Shown here in pieces: positions 18,002 to 27,355 of a DNA stretch of 64,000 nt. Under the pieces are notes generated by a model that had not been told where the DNA came from, did no database searches, and saw nothing but the letters and a program-made list of their open reading frames with translations. Numbering within the stretch: the first letter of the stretch is position 1; every line of letters begins with the position of its first letter. The DNA comes from Pseudomonadota bacterium. GTDB lineage: Bacteria > Pseudomonadota > Alphaproteobacteria > Micropepsales > Micropepsaceae. Both the position numbers and the translations under genes were made by a program. The stretch covers positions 172,220 to 236,219 of the forward strand of contig JAJZGY010000001.1 in NCBI GenBank assembly GCA_021804785.1, read 5' to 3'.

Positions 18002-18739
18002 TCAGAGGCTGAGACCGCCATCAACAACTAGTGTGTGACCTGTTACGTAAGAGGCGAGCGGCGACGCCAGAAAAATAGCCGCTCCTGCCATGTCAGCTGA
18101 CGTGCCCATCCGACGCTGGGGGATCCTGGCGATCGCGCTCTCCAGTCGTTGGGGATTTGCAGTGGTCACTTTCGTTAGCTTGGTATCAACTAAACCGGGC
18201 GCGAGACCATTCACTCGAATTCCGTCGCTCGCAAAAGCTTGTCCTAGAGATTTTGTGAGACTAATCGCCCCCGCCTTGGAGGCTGCATATGCCGGGTTAC
18301 CAATATTGGCCTTAAAGCCCGAGACCGAGCTTACGATGATTATGGAGCCCCTCGTGCTAACAAGCTGGCATCGAAATTTCCGAGCACAGTGCATGAGGCT
18401 ATCAAGATTGACCGCCATTACGCGATCCCAGCCTTCACGCTCAAACTCACCCCGTTTATAGACCACCGTTCCTTGACACAGGACGAGCACATCCAAACTG
18501 ACAAATGGCTGAGGTGCCCCAGCTATTGCATCTGGGTCTCCTACATCGACGCAGCTATAGCCAAGTCCCGAGAGGTCAGAGCCATCGCTTCCGTCATAAT
18601 CAGAGGGCTCAGGTCGCGTTCCCCAAACATGCACATGGGCGCCACGGTCACGAAAGCCGTGCGCGATGCCATTACCAATACCGCTCGACCCGCCGACCAC
18701 CAGTACATGTTTGCCAGAAAAATCGGTGTCACTCGTCAT
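18002..18739 (-). CDS. Short-chain dehydrogenase/reductase
   Basis: This 245-residue classical SDR has the cofactor loop VGGSSGIG (15-22), catalytic Asn111, Ser138, Tyr151 and Lys155 (YAASK), and the family ending VTGHTLVVDGG. A TRPEP turn after the second strand hints at NADP(H). With the zinc dehydrogenase downstream it could form a two-step oxidation of a sugar or hydroxy acid; this is inference from context. The pair interrupts the moeA-lexA neighbourhood and is transcribed against it. Confidence 0.85.
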   Translation of the reverse strand: MTSDTDFSGKHVLVVGGSSGIGNGIAHGFRDRGAHVHVWGTRPEPSDYDGSDGSDLSGLGYSCVDVGDPDAIAGAPQPFVSLDVLVLCQGTVVYKRGEFEREGWDRVMAVNLDSLMHCARKFRCQLVSTRGSIIIVSSVSGFKANIGNPAYAASKAGAISLTKSLGQAFASDGIRVNGLAPGLVDTKLTKVTTANPQRLESAIARIPQRRMGTSADMAGAAIFLASPLASYVTGHTLVVDGGLSL

Positions 18740-19151
18740 TGATGTCTCCCAGATTCATAAAACCCACACATGGAGCGTGGCACGTCAAGCCAGTTGTCTG
18801 GGCATGGGTATAACCCCGAACGTTGGGGCACGAGGCCGTAGTCCTCCTGCGTGACAGCCCTTGCCGAGAGATTGGTTCCAATTCGTTCCGAACACATGGG
18901 TAACAGATTCTGCCCGAGAGATAGGTCCGAACAGCGAACTCGCTGGCCAATTAAGCTTATAAAAGAGGCTTGAAAGCAGCTGATCTGAATAATGCTTTCG
19001 GTGCCTATTTCGGGCGCTTATGGAGAGAGGGTGCGCCGCTACGGAAGGCCCATTTTTCAAAATTTGGCTCTTCCCTCGCCGCTCGGCAGGGCCTTTATGC
19101 ATCCTGACTGTTTTCCCCGGAAGAGCGCCAGTCGCAGCTATATCTTGTACG
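18740..19151. other. Intergenic stretch between the SDR gene and lexA
   Basis: About 400 bases between divergently transcribed genes. Nothing coding was recognised. A GTTC-N6-GTTC at 18875-18888 has the wrong spacing for a LexA box. The lexA promoter and operator begin at the right end. Confidence 0.5.
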
Positions 19152-19180
19152 TTGACGTCAAATGAGAACTAAAGTAGAAC
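19152..19180 (+). promoter_or_regulatory. lexA promoter
   Basis: A -35 TTGACG (19152-19157) and a -10 TAGAAC (19175-19180) are separated by 17 bp. The LexA box overlaps the -10, the usual arrangement for autorepression. Confidence 0.7.
19166..19180 (+). promoter_or_regulatory. SOS (LexA) box
   Basis: GAAC-TAAAGTA-GAAC is an exact match to the alphaproteobacterial operator GTTC-N7-GTTC read on the other strand. It lies 66 bp before the lexA start and covers the -10 element. Confidence 0.9.
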
Positions 19181-19246
19181 ATTCCGCAGGTGTTTCGGAT
19201 TTGTTCGGGGCGGCATGCATACTGCCCCGAGGGGGAGATGTAGATC

Positions 19247-19993
19247 ATGCTTACGCGCAAGCAATACGAGCTCCTCATGTTTATTCATGAGCGGGTGCGT
19301 GAAACGGGCATCCCGCCCTCCTTTGATGAAATGAAGGACGCGCTCGACTTGCGGTCCAAATCGGGCATCCACCGGCTGATTACTGCGCTCGAGGAGAGAG
19401 GTTATCTGCGACGGATGGAGAAGCGGGCACGCGCCCTCGAAATTATCAAGCTCCCCGACAACATGGCGGAAACGATGCGTCCCGCAACAACGCGAAGCCA
19501 AGCACAGCGAGTTGTTCCTACGGCAACTGGGCGTGGCGGGCGTGGCATCGGTGCCATTGGGGATACCCGCCAAGCGGGTGCACCCCGTCGCACAGGCGGC
19601 GACACAGAAAGTGCTATAAACGTTCCAGTTTTGGGCCGGATTGCCGCGGGTACACCCATTGAGGCTTTGCAGCATCGGGTTTCCGACGTGCCTGTGCCGG
19701 GATCCATGTTGGCACGGGGTGACCATTACGCGCTGGAGGTCACAGGTGATTCGATGATCAACGCCGGTATTCTTGACGGGGATACTGTGATCATTCAGGA
19801 AGCCGATACGGCGAACACTGGTGACATCGTGGTCGCACTCGTCGATGAGCAAGAGGCCACACTGAAGCGGCTGCGACGGCGTGGCGATTCGATTGCGCTG
19901 GAAGCAGCCAATCCAGCTTACGAAACACGGCTTTACGGCGCTGACCGTGTGCGCATTCAGGGAAAGCTGGTCGGTCTTATACGACGCTACTGA
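19247..19993 (+). CDS. lexA: LexA, SOS response repressor and self-cleaving protease
   Basis: The 248-residue repressor has an N-terminal winged helix ([47 protein letters not shown]), a long linker (about 72-125, rich in Thr/Arg/Gly), and a C-terminal S24 protease domain. The cleavage site is Ala134-Gly135, with catalytic Ser169 (GDSM) and Lys207 (ATLKR). The linker is longer than in E. coli LexA. Its own operator lies upstream. In many Alphaproteobacteria comEC follows lexA; here gltX does. Confidence 0.97.
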   Translation: MLTRKQYELLMFIHERVRETGIPPSFDEMKDALDLRSKSGIHRLITALEERGYLRRMEKRARALEIIKLPDNMAETMRPATTRSQAQRVVPTATGRGGRGIGAIGDTRQAGAPRRTGGDTESAINVPVLGRIAAGTPIEALQHRVSDVPVPGSMLARGDHYALEVTGDSMINAGILDGDTVIIQEADTANTGDIVVALVDEQEATLKRLRRRGDSIALEAANPAYETRLYGADRVRIQGKLVGLIRRY

Positions 19994-20146
19994 GGAGCCT
20001 CTGGGGGCACCTCTTAGGCCCAAGCGCCTTTGGTGCGCCCTCATTCCGAGTTGTTTGTGCAGCGCAGCTGTAGCCGGTTGCTATGTTGGCGAACGGACTA
20101 CCCCCGCGGGGTGGGCTTTGCTAGAAGCGGCCCACATTTTACTCGG

Positions 20147-21562
20147 ATGACCATGACCCAGACGCCTGTATTGCGCTTTGCCCCCTCCCCAACCGGCTAT
20201 CTTCACATTGGCGGAGCACGGACCGCTCTGTTCAATTGGCTTTACGCCCGCCACACGGGGGGGATCTTCCGACTGCGTATAGAAGACACAGATCGGGCAC
20301 GCTCGACCCCTGAAGCTATAGACGCCATCCTTAACGGGCTTACGTGGTTGGGCCTGAATTGGGACGGGGAACCAGTCTATCAGTTCGCCCGCGCGGAACG
20401 CCATCGTGAGGTCGCACTCGCACTTTTGGCCCAGGGGCGGGCTTATCGGTGCTTCACGACACCCGAAGAACTGGATGCGATGCGTGCCGAACAGCGCGCT
20501 GCTGGCAAACCCATAAGGTATGACGGGCGGTGGCGCGACCGTGATCCGGGACCGGAGCAATCTGGCAAACCATTCGTGGTGCGCTTGAAAGCCCGCAGCG
20601 AGGGTGAAACCTTGGTTCACGACGTCATACAAGGTGACGTGAGGTTTGCGAACGACCAGCTCGACGATATGATCCTGCTGCGATCTGATGGCTCCCCAAC
20701 CTATATGCTGGCGGTGGTGGTCGACGACTTTGATATGGGTATTACCCATGTCATCCGCGGCGATGACCATCTCAATAATGCGGCACGGCAGCTTCAAATT
20801 ATCGAGGCGATGGGATGGCCGATACCGATCTACGGTCATTTGCCCCTGATCCATGGCCACGACGGAGCCAAACTATCCAAGCGCCACGGTGCGCTGGCGG
20901 TCGAGGCCTGGAGGGACATGGGTTATTTGCCAGAAGCTATGCGCAATTATCTTCTGCGCTTGGGCTGGAGCCATGGCAATGACGAGATCATCCCGACCGA
21001 GAAGGCGATCGCCTGGTTCAACCTGGAAAGCATTGGGCGCAGCCCAGCGCGCTTCGATGCCAAAAAGCTGGACAGCATCAACGCCCAGTACATGCGCGAG
21101 ATGGACAATGGCCAACTCGCCGAGCTGACCGGCGAGCTTTATCAGCGACTACGTGGCCAGAGGCTGGATGCGAAGGCCATGGCGCGCCTTAGAGCGCTTA
21201 TGGAAGGACTCAAGGAGCGAGCCAAAACATTGGTGGAACTGATGGAGGCTGCCAATTTTCTCTACCAGGATGGCGCACCGACTCTGGACCCAGCCGCCGA
21301 GAAACTCCTGTCTCCGGACGCACGCGCCGAGTTGCGCGCCCTCCTCCCCCTCTTGGAAGCCTGCCCATGGCAAGCAGATAACCTAGAGCAGGCGGTGCGC
21401 CAATTTGCCGAACACCGCACACTCAAACTGGGTAAGATAGCCCAGCCGCTGCGCGCAGCCCTAACCGGCCGGGCAGCTTCGCCGCCTATCTTTGATGTCC
21501 TCCTCGTGCTCGGACGTGACGAATCCTTAAGACGCCTGTGGGCTTATGCTCCAGATAGTTAA
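20147..21562 (+). CDS. gltX: Glutamyl-tRNA synthetase
   Basis: This class I synthetase charges tRNA-Glu, and often tRNA-Gln in organisms using the GatCAB route. The HIGH-type motif is HIGG (20-23) and the KMSKS-type motif is KLSKR (242-246). [11 protein letters not shown] and [10 protein letters not shown] are conserved. I placed the start at ATG 20147 (471 residues, normal length); ATG 20153 is the alternative, and the longer open frame to 20030 has no family sequence in it. Confidence 0.95.
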   Translation: MTMTQTPVLRFAPSPTGYLHIGGARTALFNWLYARHTGGIFRLRIEDTDRARSTPEAIDAILNGLTWLGLNWDGEPVYQFARAERHREVALALLAQGRAYRCFTTPEELDAMRAEQRAAGKPIRYDGRWRDRDPGPEQSGKPFVVRLKARSEGETLVHDVIQGDVRFANDQLDDMILLRSDGSPTYMLAVVVDDFDMGITHVIRGDDHLNNAARQLQIIEAMGWPIPIYGHLPLIHGHDGAKLSKRHGALAVEAWRDMGYLPEAMRNYLLRLGWSHGNDEIIPTEKAIAWFNLESIGRSPARFDAKKLDSINAQYMREMDNGQLAELTGELYQRLRGQRLDAKAMARLRALMEGLKERAKTLVELMEAANFLYQDGAPTLDPAAEKLLSPDARAELRALLPLLEACPWQADNLEQAVRQFAEHRTLKLGKIAQPLRAALTGRAASPPIFDVLLVLGRDESLRRLWAYAPDS

Positions 21563-21640
21563 TGGAAATGAGGGCCCGGCCTGAGCAAAGATGATGACGT
21601 AGGGAGCCGGCCTGGCTTATGATTGCTGCAGTGCAAGATC

Positions 21641-21657
21641 AGCGGCCTCAGGCCGCT
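21641..21657 (+). promoter_or_regulatory. Leader hairpin just upstream of gltA
   Basis: AGCGGCC-TCA-GGCCGCT forms a perfect 7-bp stem with a three-base loop, ending five bases before the AAGGAG ribosome site (21662-21667) of gltA. It lacks a T-tract, so a translational or mRNA-stability role is as likely as termination of gltX. Confidence 0.45.
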
Positions 21658-21674
21658 CGCCAAGGAGTGCCGAT

Positions 21675-22982
21675 ATGAAACAGAGTAAAGCCGTAGCCGC
21701 AGGCACCGCCCGGCTTTCTTACGCCGATAGTACCGTCGAGCTGCCGGTTTATAGCGGTACGGCAGGACCGCATGTCATCGACATTCGTAAGCTTTACGCT
21801 GAAACCGACGTCTTTACTTATGACCCAGGCTTCACATCGACTGCCAGTTGTGAAAGCTCCATCACCTTCATCGATGGCGACAAGGGCGTCTGTCTTTATC
21901 GCGGCTATCCGGTCGATCAGCTCGCCGCACAGTCAAACTTCATAGAAGTATGTTACCTCTTACTTTACGGCAAACTGCCAAACCAGCAGGAAATGACCAC
22001 ATTCGATCGTTCGATCACGCTGCACACCATGGTGCACGAGCAGCTTGCTGCATTTTTTCGAGGCTTTCGCCGCGATGCCCATCCGATGGCAGTAATGTGC
22101 GGCGTTGTCGGGGCTCTTTCTGCTTTTTATCACGACTCGACTGACGTCAACGATCCCCGTCAGCGCGATATCGCCAGCCATCGCCTCATCGCAAAATTAC
22201 CAACCATCGCGGCCATGGCCTATAAGTATTCCATAGGGCAACCCTTCATTTACCCACTCAATTCCCAGGGTTACACCGAAAATTTCATGCGCATGGCCTT
22301 CGCCGTCCCGGCGGAGGAGTACAAGGTCAATCCCATCCTAGCCAAAGCCCTGGACACGATCTTCATTCTTCACGCTGATCACGAGCAAAATGCGTCGACC
22401 TCCACCGTGCGCTTGGCGGGGTCCTCCGGGGCCAACCCATTCGCGTGCATCGCTGCCGGTATTGCCTGTCTCTGGGGGCCAGCGCATGGCGGGGCAAATG
22501 AAGCTGCCCTTAAGATGCTCGAGGAAATTGGTACGCCAGATCGTATTCCTGAATTCATCGCCCGCGCCAAGGACAAGGATGACCCCTTCCGTCTCATGGG
22601 TTTTGGCCACCGCGTTTATAAGAACTACGATCCGCGTGCCAAGGTCATGCAGAAGCAAGCGCGAATTGTGCTCGATGAAGTCGGCGCCCACAATGATCCA
22701 CTTTTCCAGGTTGCGATGGAACTCGAAAAGATCGCGCTCAAGGACGAGTACTTCGTCGAGAAGAAGCTATATCCCAACGTTGATTTCTATTCTGGTATTA
22801 CATTGAGAGCCTTGGGGTTCCCGACCTCGATGTTTACTGCGCTGTTCGCGCTGGCGCGTACGGTTGGCTGGATCGCGCAGTGGAAGGAAATGATTGAAGA
22901 TCCCCACCAGAAGATCGGCCGCCCCCGCCAGATTTATACCGGCGAGCCGATGCGCGATTACGTGCCTCTGGCCAAACGTTGA
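21675..22982 (+). CDS. gltA: Citrate synthase (type II)
   Basis: GltA condenses acetyl-CoA and oxaloacetate at the entry of the TCA cycle. The 435-residue length suits the hexameric, NADH-sensitive bacterial type. The catalytic triad is His271 ([10 protein letters not shown]), His312 (MGFGHRVYK) and Asp370 (NVDFYSG). An AAGGAG site precedes the ATG by seven bases. Confidence 0.97.
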   Translation: MKQSKAVAAGTARLSYADSTVELPVYSGTAGPHVIDIRKLYAETDVFTYDPGFTSTASCESSITFIDGDKGVCLYRGYPVDQLAAQSNFIEVCYLLLYGKLPNQQEMTTFDRSITLHTMVHEQLAAFFRGFRRDAHPMAVMCGVVGALSAFYHDSTDVNDPRQRDIASHRLIAKLPTIAAMAYKYSIGQPFIYPLNSQGYTENFMRMAFAVPAEEYKVNPILAKALDTIFILHADHEQNASTSTVRLAGSSGANPFACIAAGIACLWGPAHGGANEAALKMLEEIGTPDRIPEFIARAKDKDDPFRLMGFGHRVYKNYDPRAKVMQKQARIVLDEVGAHNDPLFQVAMELEKIALKDEYFVEKKLYPNVDFYSGITLRALGFPTSMFTALFALARTVGWIAQWKEMIEDPHQKIGRPRQIYTGEPMRDYVPLAKR

Positions 22983-22992
22983 TATTTACCCG

Positions 22993-23022
22993 ACCCGGGG
23001 GGCGCTACGGCGCCTTCCGGGT
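22993..23022 (+). terminator. Hairpin following gltA
   Basis: A 13-bp stem (22993-23005 with 23010-23022, two G-U pairs in RNA) and a TACG loop starts eleven bases after the gltA stop. It is followed by ATTTACAT rather than a run of T, so it may end transcription weakly or protect the mRNA end. Confidence 0.6.
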
Positions 23023-23355
23023 ATTTACATGCCTAGTCGATTTCCAATCGCTCAAGTTGGTCAGGGATAATCTTCCCGTGCCTGAGATTTTGCGCGGACA
23101 CACACGGCAAACTGAAACCGGCCAACGCGCTTTTGCCGTAAGCAGAAGCGGTACGTTTCTTAGGTGAAAATCGAAACACCGGCCATCAGCCATCTGCCGC
23201 ACCAGATGCAGATTTACCCGGCCGAGAGAGAAAGCAACCAAAGATCAGTCGGTAACAAGACGATCTCGCAAGCTGGTCCCCAGTAGGAAATCGCCTTCCG
23301 AGAACGATAAAACGTACAGCTCGCCAATGGCGGCATCACCGAGCCGCAATTTAGC

Positions 23356-23652
23356 TCAGGCGGCGACCTTGATCGCGACCTTCTTGGCAATCATACGCTT
23401 CAGTTTAAGCGCCCGGTCGGACAAAACGGTGTCACGGGCCTTCAACAGAAAAGCATCAATTCCGCCCAGACGATCAACGCTGCGCAGGGCGCTCATGCTG
23501 ATACGCAATTTGACGTCCAATCCCAAAGCTTCGGAGGCCAAAGACACCTCTTGCAGGTTGGGCCGGTAGACGCGTTTGGTCTTGTTGTTGGCGTGGCTAA
23601 CATTATTGCCCACCAACACACCCTTACCCGTCAATTCACAGCGCCGCGACAT
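23356..23652 (-). CDS. rpmB: Ribosomal protein bL28
   Basis: This 98-residue basic protein of the large subunit has the bL28 signature [21 protein letters not shown] and [13 protein letters not shown], then [17 protein letters not shown]. The C-terminal tail of about 25 Lys/Arg-rich residues is usual for Alphaproteobacteria. The gene is monocistronic and transcribed against gltA. Confidence 0.96.
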   Translation of the reverse strand: MSRRCELTGKGVLVGNNVSHANNKTKRVYRPNLQEVSLASEALGLDVKLRISMSALRSVDRLGGIDAFLLKARDTVLSDRALKLKRMIAKKVAIKVAA

Positions 23653-24021
23653 GGCCTTCTCTCTTGCTTCAATGCGTGAAAAGAGCGCGTCTTCTAAGGA
23701 ACTGTGGCCGATCCGTCAAGCACGACGAAGGACCTTGAGACTAGCTGGACGAGCCCCACACCCTTGCCGATTCCCTCCCCCCTTCTGACCATTTCGTCCG
23801 ATAAAGGCACCTTTTCACGGTGGTTGTCAGTCAACCCCCTCAACTCAACCCATGAGCGCCTACGTGAGGGGCTGCCGTACCACCTTATAAAATATCATAT
23901 ATATTTCTTATACTTAACAAAATGCGAGACTTCTCCACGCCTCCCGAGCGGCGGACGTTGTCGCGGCCGTCGCTGACAGTACCGAGAAAAATCTGCCGAT
24001 CCCCTAAGTGGCACTCTTGCT
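23653..24021. other. Intergenic stretch between divergent rpmB and padR-like genes
   Basis: The stretch contains an A/T-rich patch (around 23884-23922) that may include promoter elements. No gene or RNA was recognised. Confidence 0.45.
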
Positions 24022-24057
24022 TATTACGAACTGCACGCTATATGTTACTTCGTAATA
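24022..24057 (+). promoter_or_regulatory. Inverted repeat, candidate operator of the PadR-type regulator
   Basis: TATTACGAA (24022-24030) and TTCGTAATA (24049-24057) form a perfect 9-bp inverted repeat with an 18-bp spacer, ending 21 bases before the regulator's GTG start. PadR proteins often repress their own operon from such sites; binding here is inferred. Confidence 0.55.
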
Positions 24058-24078
24058 GAAGGGAGCGGAGTTCACCGC

Positions 24079-24474
24079 GTGAGCGACGAATCGACATATA
24101 CGCGGAAATTCCGAAAGGAACTGATGGCCGGGCTGTCTTCGCTCGTGCTTCTGGCGGTGCTGGCGCGCGCTGGGAGGGAAATGTATGGCTACGAAATAGC
24201 CAAAGCGGTCAAGTCGGAAGGTGAAGGCGGTCTGATTTTCAAGCAGGGTGCCATCTATCCGGTGCTGCGTTCGCTTGATGTGCAAGGCCTGCTCACCAGC
24301 CGCGTTGAAGCCTCAGCCTTTGGACCACCCCGGCGCTATTACGCGATTACCGATGAAGGCCGTCGGGCTCTAGCCGAATGGCAAGGTGCCTGGCGCGACA
24401 TGCGCGAATTCGTTGACGACGCCCTTACCGCCAATGGAGCGGACCATGACCACGACCACCGTCCAGCCGCCTGA
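24079..24474 (+). CDS. PadR-family transcriptional regulator
   Basis: The 131-residue protein has the winged helix of PadR regulators: LVLLAVLARAGREMYGYEIAK, then FKQGAIYPVLRSLDVQGLL and PPRRYYAITDEGRRAL. A short helix (WQGAWRDMREFVDDAL) would make the dimer, and a His/Asp-rich tail (DHDHDH) ends it. The GTG start follows an inverted repeat. The 3' end overlaps the sensor gene, the standard pairing for a PadR and its membrane partner. Confidence 0.9.
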   Translation: MSDESTYTRKFRKELMAGLSSLVLLAVLARAGREMYGYEIAKAVKSEGEGGLIFKQGAIYPVLRSLDVQGLLTSRVEASAFGPPRRYYAITDEGRRALAEWQGAWRDMREFVDDALTANGADHDHDHRPAA

Positions 24475-25354
24475 AACAATCGCTGGCTATTTGCGCCAGC
24501 TTCGCGATGCCCTTATGGGCGCTACGCCCGGGTTGATCGCCGACGCGCTGGCAGATTGCGAAGACCATTTACGTGGTGAACTCGCAAGCAAGCCAGAGCG
24601 CAGTGAGGCCGATATGTTGCGCGCCGTAATCGACAGCTACGGCACTCCGGCGGAGGTTGCCGAAGAGTACCGCAGCAGAGAGGCGACGATCGCCGGGCCA
24701 TTTCCGGCCCCTAAGAGCCTGAAAGGGCGGCAGCGGGGCTTCTTTGGAGTGTTGGGGGACCCGCGTGCATACGGGGCCCTCCTCTACATGCTCCTGTCTC
24801 TTGTCACAGGCATCTTTTTCTTCCTTTGGGCTGTCACCGGCTTGGCACTGTCGGCAGCTCTGTTCATTCTCATCATCGGCATTCCATTTGCCCTGCTTTT
24901 CATCGCCTCCGTACGCGTGCTGTCACTTGTGGAGGGACGGATCATTGAGGGCCTATTGGGCGTTCGCATGCCCCGTCGCCTGCCCCCGGCAGGGGTGAAC
25001 GAATATGGACTCGGTGCCCGCATCAAGAACGCCCTGCTCGACGCACGTACTTGGTCCTCGCTCTTCTACTTGGTTCTGATGCTGCCACTCGGTGTCGCCT
25101 ATTCGGTGTGCGCGATCATCGGCCTTACGTTCTCACTTGGCTTTGCTGGTACAGCGCTATGGGGCCTTCTGACGAACCAGTCGCAATTTGCCATTAGCGA
25201 CGTTCCGTGGCTCGATCACCTGCTCCATACCGCACCGGGGCTTATCCTCATGGTAGTGGTCGGTGCCCTGCTCTTCGTTGCCCTGCTGCACCTTGCCCGG
25301 GCCGTAGGTTGGTTGCACGCCCGCATCGCAGAAACGCTACTGGTCCGCATCTAA
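24446..25354 (+). CDS. HAAS-domain membrane sensor protein, partner of PadR
   Basis: This 302-residue protein begins with a helical HAAS/DUF1700-type domain (about 8-80: ETIAGYLRQLRDALM, ADALADCEDHLRGEL, IDSYGTPAEVAEEYR). It is followed by a sensor-type membrane region with two pairs of hydrophobic segments (about 112-160 and 215-250) and a last one (about 270-290). PadR-HAAS pairs respond to envelope stress or antibiotics in other bacteria; the signal here is unknown. ATG 24446, behind a GGAG, is preferred to the in-frame starts further upstream, and lies inside the padR gene. Confidence 0.75.
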   Translation: MTTTTVQPPETIAGYLRQLRDALMGATPGLIADALADCEDHLRGELASKPERSEADMLRAVIDSYGTPAEVAEEYRSREATIAGPFPAPKSLKGRQRGFFGVLGDPRAYGALLYMLLSLVTGIFFFLWAVTGLALSAALFILIIGIPFALLFIASVRVLSLVEGRIIEGLLGVRMPRRLPPAGVNEYGLGARIKNALLDARTWSSLFYLVLMLPLGVAYSVCAIIGLTFSLGFAGTALWGLLTNQSQFAISDVPWLDHLLHTAPGLILMVVVGALLFVALLHLARAVGWLHARIAETLLVRI

Positions 25355-25616
25355 ACGGTGAGATGAATACGTACCGTTGCGCTCCGCGATGGCCCCATTC
25401 TTGCATAACGCCTGGGATCCGAGGCACATCCTTGCTAACACGGCTAAGCCCCTAATTTATCCCACAGTGGATGGCGTTAATTCCTGCTTAACGGTTGACG
25501 TGGCTCGATGTTTTCGCGACAAAGAGCTGATCCCGGTTACCGCCGGGACGTCACCAAGGGCTGGGGTCGACGGGTGCTGGGCGCTGCGTTTCGACTCGTA
25601 AACAAACGAGGACGAC

Positions 25617-27245
25617 GTGGAACGCCGGAACTCACCCACGTTTCATTTCCGACTGTCACGTTGGGGCAACAGTATTGTTGCAGGCCTTTTAGGCAGTCTG
25701 AAGTCAGAAGACGCACGTTGGGCGCTGGTGTCAACATCGGTCACCGCGCTGATTGCTGGTACCGTTGCGTGGCTGGGTGCAAGCACCTTGCCGCAGACAG
25801 CTAGCTACGTCGACCAAAGCCGAACCGCGCGCGCGCTCATTCCCTATCCCGTTTTCATGCACATGGCATCGAGGGCCGGCAACAAGAGCATAGCATTTGC
25901 GAGCTTTGGTCCGTCCTCGGCAATTCTTCCCCGTGCAACCTTAACTGTACCGACTACGGATTCCTTGGACAACGCCCTAACCGCGGAAGATTACGACAGC
26001 TCCGGTCACACCCCAGGAACTGGTCTCAACACCGTCGCTGCTACCATGGCGCCGGGTGACACACTCGCAGGCACTCTTACCGCTGCGGGCGTCTCTGCAA
26101 CAGACGCAAGCGCCGCGATTGCAGCACTTCGAAAAGTATTCGATCCCCGCAGTCTCAAAGCTGGTCAGGCTTTCGTACTCACATTCGCAAGCGCGCGTCA
26201 GACAGCATTGCCTACCGCTGCCTACCCAGCTGCAACGCCTGGCGAGCATTCCGGCCCAGACGAATCAAGATCAACAGTTCGATTGCTGTCGGTGAGCTTT
26301 TCACCTTCACTCGATCATGAGATTACCATCGCACGGGCCGCCAATGACGAATTTACCGCCAGCGATCAGACGCGCAAACTGGTTGCACGTTATCGTCGCG
26401 CTGGCGGGCGTATCGACTCAAGCCTGTATCTTGCCGCGACACAGGCCGGGATACCTGCCCAAGTCGTCGTGCAGATGATCCACATGTTCTCATACCAAGT
26501 GGACTTCCAGCGCGACATTCACCCCGGCGACACCTTCCAGGTACTCTACGACAGCTATTACACGCCCGAAGGCATCAAGGCGAAGCAAGGCACGATTGCT
26601 TACGCGACGATGACACTGGCAGGAAAATCATACACGCTTTACCGCTATACTGATCCGAACGGGGATGTTGATTACCTCGATGGGCAAGGCCGCAGCGCCA
26701 AAAGTCTCTTGATGAAGACACCAGTTGACGGGGCTCGCATTTCGTCAGGCTTCGGTATGCGCTTCCACCCCATCCTTGGTTATACCCGCATGCACCAAGG
26801 AGTCGACTTCGCCGTACCAGTCGGAACACCGGTAATGGCTGCAGGTTCTGGTGTGATCAAATTCGACGGCGTCGAACGCGGGTATGGAAATTTTCTCGTG
26901 ATCCGACACAATCAGGAATATACAACCGCCTACGCACACCTGTCTCGCTTCGCACCAGGCATTCATGTTGGTATGCACGTTCGTCAGGGTCAGATTGTCG
27001 CCTATAGTGGCAATACCGGCCTCACCACCGGGCCTCATCTGCATTATGAAGTCCGGGTTTACGGCAAACCAGTCAACCCAGAAACAATCAAGATTGCCGG
27101 CGCCGTGCAACTTCACGGTGCAGCGCTGCATCGCTTCCTTTCGGCTAAAGCTGGCATCAATCGCAAGTTGGCGTCGCTTCCTCTGGTCACCCGCGTGGCT
27201 GAAAACATTGGACGTTCGAGCGCTGCACGTATCGCAAACGACTAG
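25617..27245 (+). CDS. M23-family metallopeptidase, exported or membrane anchored
   Basis: The 542-residue protein has a hydrophobic segment near 40-58 (VSTSVTALIAGTVAWLGAS), so it is probably anchored in the inner membrane with the rest in the periplasm. A LysM- or OapA-like stretch (about 140-185: APGDTLAGTLTAAGV) is followed by a lysostaphin-type zinc peptidase domain (about 370-490) with SGFGMRFHPI, MHQGVDFAVPVGTPV (His and Asp ligands) and GPHLHYEVR (last His ligands). This class cuts peptidoglycan crosslinks or activates amidases at division. The start is GTG. Confidence 0.85.
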   Translation: MERRNSPTFHFRLSRWGNSIVAGLLGSLKSEDARWALVSTSVTALIAGTVAWLGASTLPQTASYVDQSRTARALIPYPVFMHMASRAGNKSIAFASFGPSSAILPRATLTVPTTDSLDNALTAEDYDSSGHTPGTGLNTVAATMAPGDTLAGTLTAAGVSATDASAAIAALRKVFDPRSLKAGQAFVLTFASARQTALPTAAYPAATPGEHSGPDESRSTVRLLSVSFSPSLDHEITIARAANDEFTASDQTRKLVARYRRAGGRIDSSLYLAATQAGIPAQVVVQMIHMFSYQVDFQRDIHPGDTFQVLYDSYYTPEGIKAKQGTIAYATMTLAGKSYTLYRYTDPNGDVDYLDGQGRSAKSLLMKTPVDGARISSGFGMRFHPILGYTRMHQGVDFAVPVGTPVMAAGSGVIKFDGVERGYGNFLVIRHNQEYTTAYAHLSRFAPGIHVGMHVRQGQIVAYSGNTGLTTGPHLHYEVRVYGKPVNPETIKIAGAVQLHGAALHRFLSAKAGINRKLASLPLVTRVAENIGRSSAARIAND

Positions 27246-27313
27246 GATTTCGTGCAAGGTGCATTGTACGCGTCGCGTCGCCGGCGCAACCGCATTATAC
27301 CCTTGATAAGCGC

Positions 27314-27353
27314 CAAGACCGCCATCACCGATTTTCGGTTGATGGCGGTCTTG
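27314..27353. terminator. Strong hairpin between convergent peptidase and clpB genes
   Basis: CAAGACCGCCATCA pairs with its exact complement TGATGGCGGTCTTG (14 bp), extended by CCG/CGG with one bulged base; the loop is about five bases. It ends two bases before the clpB stop and can serve both convergent genes. There is no long T-tract on either side. Confidence 0.7.
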
Positions 27354-27355
27354 TC

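Noticed and set aside
18875..18888. GTTC-N6-GTTC resembling a second LexA box
   Set aside because: The spacer is six bases; the alphaproteobacterial box needs seven, and a perfect site exists closer to lexA.
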